NCBI GenBank assembly: GCA_033060915.1
Contig: CM065392.1
Coordinates: forward strand, 6,291,501 to 6,355,500
Source of the DNA: Euryodendron excelsum
Taxonomy: Eukaryota > Streptophyta > Magnoliopsida > Ericales > Pentaphylacaceae
Direction: 5' to 3'
Length of the DNA stretch: 64,000 nucleotides
Below the pieces are notes generated by a model, which saw nothing but the letters and a program-made list of their open reading frames with translations, had not been told where the DNA came from and did not search any database. Shown piece after piece: positions 48,426 to 60,113 of the stretch. Made by a program: the position numbers and the translations under genes. Positions within the stretch are counted from its first letter, which is position 1, and every line of letters starts with the position of its first letter.

Positions 48426-48647
48426 TGGTTCCGTGAATAATAACTCAAAATTTCTCGCTTAATGCTTAGGTTCGAGAGTTAAATATACTTTTTACTGCCC
48501 ATAGCACGTAGTAAGACCACAAGCTTCGATTTCGACGTAAGTACAGTGGAGTCTCCTACAGATAATTTTATGGTGCTGATGAGTAATACTTCCTAGCGAA
48601 TTGTGAACTACCTAATTTGCATATTTATATTTGTACATTAAAAAAAA

Positions 48648-49042
48648 GGGTAATTGCACTTTATTCTTTGTGGTTTGGACTTATCTGCAAAATGTATAAA
48701 AATCGCTAGTTTTAATGAAAATTTTGATAGAGGAGTATTTTTGTCATTTTCTCTTCAAATTAGAAAATTAAAAAGATACTTTTGCCCTTTTATGCCAAAA
48801 TAGATGGTTCCTTTTGAAGGGTTTTTTTTTTTGTTGTTATTTCACCAAATAGTCTTTTTAATATTTTAATTTTAAAATATAAAATGATAAAAATACCCCT
48901 ATGACAAAATTTTCGTTAAATCTAACGATTTTTTTATATATTTTGCAGTTAAGTTTAAATTATAAGAAAATTATGTGTTCATTTTTAAATAGCAAAAGCG
49001 TCATCTAATTTTAAATTAAACATAACGATAAAGTATAATACC
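48648..49042. mobile_element. MITE M2 (395 bp), same family as M1
   Basis: The left end GGGTAATTGCACTTTATTC and the reverse complement of the right end (GGTATTATACTTTATCG) match imperfectly. The inverted similarity extends about 90 bases through AATTATGTGTTC. It aligns along its length with M1 after M1's solo LTR is removed (395 against about 393 bp). It lies about 300 bp upstream of the PPR gene start codon, so it may contribute promoter sequence. Confidence 0.6.
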
Positions 49043-49315
49043 AAAAAAAAAAAAAAAACTTTTTTAGATATCATTTTTTTCTTTTATTTATTTTCTTATT
49101 TTTGTCAATTCACAAAGTCTGTCAATTTAATGTTTGCTCATTTTCATCATCATTTTCTTTTGTATTTTTTTTCCTTTTGTTTATCCCGTCATTTCCAAGC
49201 ACCCAAACGCAGGATATGACAATTGGAGCATTAGTAATTGTCCTCTTGTTTCCCTACGAACCCCCTCATCCAAACACAGTCTATTTCTTGTGCTAACTCC
49301 AGTGAAAAGCAGGTT

Positions 49316-49343
49316 CTCTATCTCTCTCTCTCTCTCTCTCTCC
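49316..49343 (+). repeat. (CT)n tract in the PPR gene 5'-UTR
   Basis: An almost pure CT run of about 28 bases reaches to within a base of the start codon (CCATGG context). CT/GA-rich leaders and Y-patches are common near plant transcription starts. Confidence 0.6.
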
Positions 49344-52300
49344 ATGGCGACCTTGCAATATCCACAGTTCTTCAAACCCAACCATCCAAATGACTCACTC
49401 GAAACCTTGCACTCACCTAAGCCCTCAAAGAGTAGAAATAACGATAGCCGTAGAAGGCTAGTAGTGGTGTGCAAGAAGGCGAAGAACGAAGAAGCTTGGA
49501 AGGAGAAGAAGGTGGGCTTCGTAGACTACGACAAAGGGAAGCACCAGGTCCGAGTTCACATGAGTGGTCTCCGGAAAGCAGATATACCGCAGCGGTACAG
49601 GTTGCGAGTCCAAGGCGATCGGTTCCAGAAGGACTGGACCATCAGCGAAGTGGTTCAGAAGGTTTTGGAGCTCAATCATTGGGAGAACATTGAAGGACTG
49701 CTCAATCGCTGGATTGGAAGGTTTGCCAGAAAGAACTTTCCTGTTCTTATCAGGGTAATCAACAATATCGTTCTCTCTTTTGTGTATATATTATATAAAT
49801 ACACAAATAGTCTTTGCATATATACATATTCATATCTAGGGATTCATATAATGTCAATTGGAAAGAACATTTATGTTCTTATGAGGGCAATTTAAAGAAG
49901 CATTTAAAGAATCATTATCTCTTTGTAGACATACAGATTATAAACACATATGGATGACGATTATGATAATTGGAAACTAAGCTGATGACTAGAGCTGTTT
50001 TTTGTTTTGCTCTTAATAGTAACAAAATTCCCGCTCTACAGATAATAGTCCTGATTGCCTTTAAATTTTGGTGATTCGCACCACTTTGGGTTATGGAAAG
50101 AACTAGTTGACAGAATTTGAAAATTTTGGGGGGAAATCATTAATTGGACAACAAGAGAAACTTGGTTTTGATGAAGTTCTTTGCAGACAAATCTCTGACA
50201 TTTTTTTTATTGTGTGGATAAATGGAAAAGCATGATGAAATTTTGCTGTTTGAGTTCTGTACAAATTGTTTGGTAAGGTATGCTGAAGGATTTAATTGCC
50301 AGGTAAACAGAGTTCATACAAGTCATTGCCGTTGAAAGGGAATGGAGTATAGTGAACAACATTTCTGTTATTCTTAGCTTTTCCCTTTGTTTTCTGTTGT
50401 TAATATATAGCAAAACCATTGAGGGGAATGTAGTTACATACCAACATACAAACTTGTAGAAGTATGACAGTACCTATTAATTCAAAGCCTTACCATGTCA
50501 AGTTTCTTTAAAATTCTTATCTCCATAATTGTAAAACTATTCTTGCTTGACTGTTAAGTAATTCTACTTTTGGCTTGGAGATATTCTTCCCTACACATTT
50601 TGGCTTTTGGTTTTTGTTGGAGATAAGATTCACAACGTTAATCTTATATTTGGAGATTGGTAGACTAGGATATGCTTAAGAAATAAAAAAGATTGAACCA
50701 ATCTTATATCTTTTGTTATAATTGAATAAGTATAGCCATAGAACTAAAAATCGGACCGTAACGGCCGTTATGTAACGGTAACGATAGGTCTCGTTCAGGT
50801 TACACCCCATTTGTACCGGAGAAATTCAGATCACACCCGCAACGTCCGTTACGGGACGTTACTGTCATAATGGCCGTTACACTCTGTTACAGCCGTTACA
50901 CTCTGTTACAACGGAGAATCAAACAAAAATTCAACAGTATTACCCTAAAAAGTTTACAGAAATTCTGAAAAAGTGAGAGAATCAGATAATCAAATAAATT
51001 ATGAAATATTCTTTGAGGTCTCAGATTTGAAATTTTGAATTGCCGAAGCTTAGATTTGGCCATCAGAGACTCGAAAGCTTGCTTCAGATCTGGATTATGG
51101 CCGTCGGAGACTCAGAATGAACGCCGTGAACAGTGATTCAATGGTGAACCGTGAATCTGCCGTGAAGTCGTGTCACCGTGAACGGTGAGTGTTGGGCATC
51201 ATCATTGTGGGCAGTGGGGGTGGGTTACTTTGATCCCATCATCGTCTTGGGCGCTGGGCAGTGGGCGATTTCCATTCTTCATCATCGTGGACTTGTGGGC
51301 AGTTCACAGTTGACGTGCCTTGGCAACTTCAATCATCTCTTGTCTCTCTTTCTCTAAACTCTAAAGTCTAAGTTTGTAATAAATTCTCTCTCTCTCTCTA
51401 AGTCTAAGTCTAAGTCTTTTAAGTCTTTTAAGTCTTTTTTTTTTTTCTGAATGGAATAAGTTTTTTTTAAAGTCTTTAAGTCTCATCATCTCCTTTCTTT
51501 TTTTCTAAATGGAACCGAATAACATTCCATCAAACATAATATGCATAATACCCTATATACATTTTAAATGTTGCATTAAAATTCATCTACAATCATCTAA
51601 AATAATTGTACAATTTATTTTGAAGTCAAACCAGGCGTAACAATATATTTTATACAAATTTGCTCATCTGAAAAAAAATTCACGACCGCGATAACCGCGT
51701 CCCGTTAGGTAACCTCCGCAACGTCCGTGTCTATTACATTGCAACCGCGTCCGCGTCTCAGTCCGCTACCGCGATTTAGTTCTATGAGTATAGTTGAATC
51801 CGTCTGTTCATTTTAATGTGAGTGAAAATAGTACTATTGATTTCTTCCTGTGGATGTAAGGCTGTTATGGACTAACCACACAAGTCTTGTTCGTTCTCTC
51901 TTTCAGTATTGTCCTTTTATTTCATTTATTTCATTACTATTTTTATAATTCTACTTGATACTATAGTAGGTCAATCAAACCTGATCGCTTTCGTGTCATA
52001 TGCCAACCAATTATCAACCCATTGTTTATTCCAAACAGGAAAGTCCTTATATCTCATGCAATTGATTTTTTTCTCCCTCATCTTATTTGTTGCCATTTTT
52101 TGTCATGTAATAGGATCCATGTAGCTGACCCCAAAGGCTTAGTTAAGGAAAAGCCTTAGTTAATTTGATTTGAGTTATTTATCTTTGCTATAGCCCCTGT
52201 TTTGGTTTTTGATCCCAGTTCTGTGACAACAATAGTTGGATCACATAGTCTTGTAGACTTTGTTCATTGTATGTCTGAAAAGTGTAGTGCATTTGGATAC

Positions 52301-54945
52301 ACTCTTTTTCTCCATGGTTTGGATTCAAGATCTTGTTGAAAGATTTGGTTGTTGCTTTGTATATTCGTTGGTCAATTCAAGAGAAAATGATTTCTCAATT
52401 TAGTGTTTGTCTTTGTATCAGAGAGAGAGAGAGGACATTTTTTTAAAAAAAACTAGAAGGTTGGCATGCACTATGTGCGTGTGTTATACTACAACCCGTC
52501 ATTTTATCTACTTTTAGAGAAAGAGCCACTTGATGAGAGTGTGTCACCATGAATTTAGGCAAATGGAGAGAAAATAGGAAACGGTCTCACCAAAGCGGAG
52601 GCTTCACCAAACTCTTAGGTGTTTGCTTTATAATAGTATAGATATCACCAAATGAGCATCCCTCTATGGTCCATGCTGATCTTCAAAAACTGTTAGGGGT
52701 AAGATTCACAACATTGTCTTATTTTTGGAGAAGAAAAAAGAGAAGAAATATCTAAGCAACCTTATTTTATCTCCGTCATTCTATAAATTTGATTGAATGC
52801 ATGGATTATTTTATCTCTATAGTTCTATAAACTTGGTCTAAAATAGTTAAAATATTGTAGAACTTCCTAGCCTTGACTGCTTTAGGCGCCTTGTTTATGG
52901 TGATACAACTAAACTTGGAGTCTTCATGGCTTGAGCTAGCTTGAACTAGGTTTAAATATCATGTATCTTGATTGTTGCCTTGCACTAGAAAAGATATACA
53001 TGTTTAGTTATCCTTCTTTTTTCAATTGGCTTATGACGTGCTTTTATCCTGCACATGTCCCAGTAAAGAATTACTTATTAAAAAAAAACAAATGTTCCAT
53101 TTATGAATTATTAGTAAGAGGAATTTAACAGAAACCATGCAGCAAAGGTACAAAAACCCTCAATATATTTTGCTTGGTGTAGGAAATAACTCAAATGGGT
53201 TCTATTGAACATAGTATTCATGTTTTTCGCTGGATGAAGAATCAGAAGAACTATTGTGCCCGAAATGATATTTACAACATGATGATCAGGTTGCATGCCA
53301 GACATAATCAAACAGACCAAGCACGCGGTTTGTTTTTCGAGATGCAAGAGTTTAGGTACGGTCATTATTTTCCCATTTTCTATCATGCATTTCTTTTGCC
53401 TTGGTTTTTATATGAAAAACAAAATTGCATCTGAACATACAGAAGGATGATCAGTGGAGGAGCATATTTTTTTAGTACTAAGGCCTAAAAATGTCTTATT
53501 GGAACCGTTGAAAGGACACTTCTTTGGTATATATGATGGCAATGTAATTGTGAATGGAAACTGGCCATGATAATTTTTTTTTCCTAAGCAAACAAAAATA
53601 GACTAAAAAGAGGCCGAAAGGGGAGCCACCTTTGTACACAGGACCCCGAATGATAGTTTGCAACTTCTGTCAGTTACTGCATAGTTGTAGTTAATTTTAC
53701 GATGCAGTTTACTTTGTTGATAAAATACCTTGCCCATTAAATAACAATGTATTGGGAAAATTGAGTTTTGTTTTCTTCAATGAAAAACAGAAAGGACAAA
53801 AAATGGCACGCAAATGATGCTGTTTTTCGTTTTTCTTTTTTTGTGTATGTAAATGCTGCTTGATATGATGGTAAGTCTAAATCTTGTTTCAAGAGCAATA
53901 AGACATGTATCATATTTTTTCTGGTGTACATTTTCTTGATTCAGGTATGGAATTATAGGTGTGACTGTTCAAATTGGTTTCTGTGACTAAATTTGTTGAT
54001 GATAATGCTGAGTTTGGTCCACCCTCAATTGATTTGACAATAATAATTGGTTACAATGTTATGAGCGAAGTCAAGATACAATAAATAAACTACAAGGTAC
54101 AAGTACTTGAACAAGCCGTAGATATTTTATTCACTTTCTTTTCTCCCACTTTCTCTCTCACCCAAACAAGAGCAAGGAATTTATTTTTCTTATCCTTTTC
54201 TCCCTTCTTGTCTCTTCTTTTATTTTTTCTTCTCTCTTCTCTTTCTCTCCTCCAAACAGTGTACTAAAGTGCCCACAAAGACCAGGTTGACTGAGTTTTC
54301 CCAAAGACTATTCTAAAAGTTAATATTTACTTGTATCAGGACGTGTCATTTTCAAATTAGGGATATTTGAATTAGGTGGCTTATAATCAAGTATCTGCTG
54401 CCATTTTCGAAGAATTATACACCAGATAATTCCTTAAACCTTGTGCGTGTAATCCAAAGATAGTTCAGGAAGTACAATTCATCGAACCTTTTCAATTGAA
54501 GCACTGTTATCTTAAAATATTCTATCATTGTTTTCCAACCAAACCACACAAATAGGAGCAAGAATAGCACATGATCTTAAGTTTACTTTTTGATTCTTTT
54601 CCTGTCTCCCTCTTGCCAAAGTTCTAGAGACAATTTCTGCAGAGGACACAATCTCCGAAGGGGCCATCCAACTTACACCTGCCATTCCATTGAGTCTTTG
54701 CCAAATAGAGAATTGTAGGCAATTGATGAACAAGTGGTCAATAGTCTTTCTACTAGATCTGCAATAAAATGCATGAACTCTCTGTCTCTCTCTCCTTTTT
54801 TTTGTCCTCTGTTGGTGGGGTGTTGGGGTGGGAGCAATTTTAATTGGACCTTGTTTGGGTTACATGCATTGTCCCATAATTTATTTCTTTTTGTTTTTTA
54901 TTTTCTGTTAACTTTCTTTCATTTCATTTTTTGACTGATGATTTT

Positions 54946-54976
<31 letters not shown>

Positions 54977-57900
54977 GGGTGGGGGTGGGGAAGGGAGGGA
55001 ACAATTTTGATTGGACCATGTGATTGGTTAGATACATTGTCCGATAGTTTATTTCTTTTATGTTTTTTATTTTCTGTAAACCTTTCTTTCATTTCATATT
55101 TTGACTGATGATTTTCTCCTCTCCCTTTTTTTTTGGGTGGGGGTGGGGGTGAGGGAGATAAGTAAGAAAATTTTCCTGGTGACATTTTGTAAACAATTGT
55201 TATTTTTCTGGCAGGTGTAAGCCTAATTCTGAAACTTATAATGCTCTCATCAATGCACATGGTCGAGCCGGTCAAAGGCGTTGGGCAATGAATATTATGG
55301 AAGACATGCTTCGTGATGCTGTGTGTATTTGTACTCTTCTTCCTTATCAATGTTAGTAGTTTTGATGTTTTTCTTTTCATGCTCAGATGGTATCTTTCGA
55401 GAAAATAATTTTCATTGTTACTTGGAACTTTTATCACTTTGGGTTCATTTCTATTTTTTTTCCTATCATTATTGACATATTTCACCTTTGTCGTCGCTAT
55501 ATCACCTGCAATATTCTTTCTGGATTGGTTAGTATAAATTGTAATAGTTTATATGCTAAGTTTTTCCTTTTGAATTTAACCTACTGGTACACATGGCCTA
55601 TAATTGGAAATTGTGATCATAGTAGAATTTCAGGTGGAGTTTTGAAGGGATTGGCTCTGATTCAAATTAACAAGGGCGTTGAAGGAAATCAATATGGTTT
55701 GGGGAGTAAGAGATCTAAAAAGTTTCAAAATATTTTTAGTTAATTTCAACTTTTCAAGAATGCTCATTCTTTATATCTACCACTGGAAGGGGAAGAGCCT
55801 ATCAGAGGTTTGATAAATAAGTTATTATTTGTAGTTAGTGATCTGAAAAGTGAATCAAGACATGTTGATTCTTTGCTTGGAGAGGTATTTCAACTTTTTT
55901 TTTTTTTTGGGATATATTTTAACTTCTCCAATGACAAATGATGTTTCGTTTATTTAAATTTTCTAATGTGATGTTTACAGATCTTCATCTTGTATGAGAT
56001 CTACTAACTCAGGGACTAAGATACATCTGGATTTACTTTTTACTTGACTTGTACTGACAATTTTTCAAATAATTAACTTTTTGAGGTAAAATATGAAACT
56101 CTTCGTTCAGCACCAAGTTACTTTGGATGTCATTTCAGTTTGCAGGACGTTCTCCTATAATTTTTCGCCTCTGTCGTAATAAAATAACAGAGATCCTGAA
56201 ATTTCTCCAGTCTCCCATATGGATCCCTTTTTTTGTGGGGTTCAAATAATGAAAAAAGAATACCTTTTCTTTGTGGGGTTAAAAAAAGAAAAAATGAAAA
56301 ATAAAATTTGCTAGTACTCTTACACAATTTGTTTTTAGTACAAATGAGAACAGTGTACTCTGGACAAAATTTTCCCCTTTTTTGGGTTAATTACAAAATT
56401 ATTTATTTCATTGGGAGACAAGTACTCCCAAGGAACATGGTAGGCTCATTTATTCCCCAACACCACCACCCCCCCCCCCCAACAAAAAAAAAAAAGGAAT
56501 TTTAAGTACTGGATTTCCTTGAAAGGCACCATTAGCTATTAGAACACCATGTCACTTATTAACCTTTCTTATGAAACTAAATTGAACTATATCCCTTGCT
56601 GAATTCTATAGCAATCCTAGGTTCTTGCTAGCCTGAAGGTTTTGTAGGATTACAATTTATTTAGTCATGGTGCTCTTCTGTTAGTGGTTGTTGATTATAA
56701 CTGTTATTTAGGAATGTGTGCTTTTTTGTATTCTGGCATCAAGTGTTACTATTGTGGTAACAATTTTCATCTTGTGTATATAATATGGATTATTGTATGT
56801 CATCCTTTTGTTTGTTGTCATTGTCTGAAATCAGCAATGCATCTCTGATGCCATCATTGTACAGGATAGATCTGTGACCTTGATTTATTCAATTTATTGG
56901 TGCAGATTCCTCCAAGTCTCTGATGAGATCATCCTATATGATAGATATGTGGCCTTAATATATTCTATCTATTGTACAGATTCCTCCAAGTCGGTCAACA
57001 TATAACAACTTGATCAATGCATGTGGATCTAGTGGAAATTGGAGAGAAGCTCTACAAGTTTGCAGGAAGATGACAGAAAATGGAGTTGGGCCTGATCTGG
57101 TGACTCACAATATTGTTCTGTCTGCTTACAAAAATGGAGCTCAGTATTCGAAAGCCCTGTCTTATTTTGAACTAATGAAAGGGACAAATATCCGTCCCGA
57201 CACCACAACCCTTAATATCGTGATAGATTGCCTGATAAAGCTTGGACATTATGGGAAAGCTATTGATATTTTCAATTCAATGAGGGAAAAAACAGCTGAG
57301 TGTTGTGCTGATATCGTTACATTCACTAGCATCATTCATTTGTATTCTGTTAATGGGCAGATAGAGAACTGCAAGGCTGTTTTTAACACCATGCTTGCAG
57401 AAGGTCTACCGCCAAATATCGTTTCTTATAATGCTTTGATAGGCGCCTATGCTTCACAAGCTATGAGTGAAGAGGCCTTGTCAGTTTTTAAGGAGATGAA
57501 GCAAAATGGTTTTCGCCCAGATGTTGTGTCTTATACATCTTTGCTCAATGCTTATGGAAGATCTCAGCAACCTGAAAAGGCCCGAGAAACATTTGACCTG
57601 ATGAAACGAAACAATTGGAAGCCAAATGTGGTTAGTTACAATGCACTGATTGATGCCTATGGATCTAATGGTTTTCTAGCTGAAGCCATTGAAGTGCTGC
57701 GTGAGATGGAACAAAACGGGGTGCAGCCAAACATTGTCTCAATTTCAACCCTCTTGGCTGCTTGTGGGCGTTGTCGTCAAAAGGTTAAAATTGATATTAT
57801 ACTCTCAGCTGCTGATTTGCGAGGCATCAAATTGAACACAATTGCGTACAACTCTGCTATTGGAAGTTATATGAATGTAGGAGAGTATGAGAAAGCTTTA

Positions 57901-58660
57901 AAGTTATATAGATCTATGCTGAAAAAGAAAGTTAAACCTGATTCTGTCACCTACAATGTGCTAATAAGTGGTTGTAATAAGATGTCAAAGTACAATGAAG
58001 CTCTTGAATTTGTTGAGGAGATGATGAATTTTAAAATTCCCTTGTCCAAGGAGGTGTATTCATCTGCGATCTGTGCCTACAGTAAACAGGCAAGTGTCTT
58101 GGCAAACTTATCTCTGAGTAATCATTTCCATTTCGTGAAGGAAATCTAATCTCAGCCCCCCTTCATCTCCCTCCCTCCCTCCCTCCCTCCCAATTCTCAG
58201 GGTCAACTTACAGAAGCAGAATCCATGTTCACCATGATGAAGATGGCAGGTTGTTGTCCTGATGTTGTCACATATACCACAATGATACATGCATATAATG
58301 CTGCGGGTAAGATAGTTTGATTGACTGCTGACAACCAGGCATCTGCAATAAGGATACGCTTGATGAGCTAAGCTAGACTATTTCTCTTATTGCAGAGAAT
58401 TGGGAAAAAGCATCTGCACTACTTCAAGAAATGGAAATGAAGGATATCCAACCGGATGCTATTGCTTGTTCAGCTCTGATGAGTGCTTTCAACAAAGGAT
58501 GCCAACCAGCTAAAGTATTCCCTCTTGCAGAGTTTATGAGAGACAGTGGCATACCTTTCAGTGATGCTATTTACTTTGAAATGGTGTCAGCCTGTAGCAT
58601 GTAAGTTCGATTTGCTTTCAATCTTCTGACTGAACATTTAAGCTTTTATACATTATGTTG

Positions 58661-58698
<38 letters not shown>

Positions 58699-60074
58699 CA
58701 TGGCTGCTCCAAGATCTTGTATGTCTGTTCTTTGTGCTGTTCTTGACTCTGCATTCCATGCAGAACTCCACGAAATATGGTTATGAACTGCGATTAGAAA
58801 ATGTAAATAGTTCTATGTAGCGTAGACTGAGTAATCATCTAGCTGATATGTAAAGACATTGTAGCCAAATGCTGTTGTGTGCTTCAATATGATCCCAAAG
58901 ATGGGAAAGAAAAGGTAATTGTTTACGGGCTACACCAGATCAATTAATACCAGTAGATAGGTTCACATATCTCTTGCAAATATATTGGATGCAGGAGATA
59001 CTCTTTGTGAAGACACACTCAACAACCAAAACCACCCCCAGAAACCCCATATTGGTGTTCGCACCTATCTTTCACATTTTAAATATTTGCATGCATGTAT
59101 GATATATTAAGAGTGAGGAGACTTGGACCAAGCTAGCAAGCAATTTTTCTTCTTGTTCATGTAGTGTTATCATCAGAAGATTTTCTCATGTAAAGTTTAA
59201 TATTTTTCATCTTATATTTGTTTGTGGGTTTTCATGAATATTTAAAGAGAGGCAATTTACTTATTTTATTTTTTGCACTGAATTGTGAAGCAGTTCAAAA
59301 AAATATCATTTTGGTTGTTTCAAATGCTGTCATATGAAGCAGAATAAGAGATTTCATTTATGGTATCTGATTGCCTGACTGACAGTTATACTAGGGTGCA
59401 CACTATTCTGGTTGCTTTGGTTTTTAGTCAAAACCAGAACCAAAGTGACGTACCTGCCTTGGTTCCCTATTTTCCAACCTAGAACCAAACCAAAACAAGA
59501 ACAAAACCGAACCAAACCAACCTGAAAATATTCAATTCCGTTTGGCTCAGTCCAAACCTGCTTTTTATTGTGTAATTAGAACACTGGGTTGGGAGATGCC
59601 AAAACTTGACAAGGATGTGCAATCTGACTCTTCATAAATATAGAGCTAAAGACTGTTGGAAGGTTTCCATTCTCAGGCTAGGTGGGATTAACTCCAATGG
59701 GGTAGTGTTGCAGGCTCTTTAAATAGATGAAGGGTGTGTAAAAGGCCTGATGCTTAGCCGATGTGGGATTGTGGAAGCCTCTCCTTCAACCATATTTCTT
59801 GCCTCTACTCTTCCAGAGCTATTTTCAAAAAAGGTCCCACATCAAAGACAAAACTTACTCTTTGCTACCACCTAAAGGTTAAAGAAAGCATGCCCTGGTT
59901 GAAGCTCAGTGCATGTGGGAGTGTTTAGATTTAACAAAAATTTTTTTTGATGTATTGAATGGTCGGTTCTCAGGTCTGTTCGGTTTACCAATACCGCCAA
60001 ACCAAAGGAGAGGGGTTCCCCTTTTTGTAGACCCAGGACCAAACCCAGGGACAGAACCAGAAAGTTTACCCCCC

Positions 60075-60113
<39 letters not shown>

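Noticed and set aside
49134..49343. Upstream in-frame extension of the PPR protein
   Set aside because: The frame is open, but the sequence is Phe/Ile-rich leader followed by the CT tract translated as Ser-Leu. The ATG at 49344 gives a normal transit peptide.
57010..58149. A separate intronless 379-codon PPR gene
   Set aside because: It is exon 4 of the ten-exon gene read through its GC-AG intron. Flanking exons continue the conserved order.
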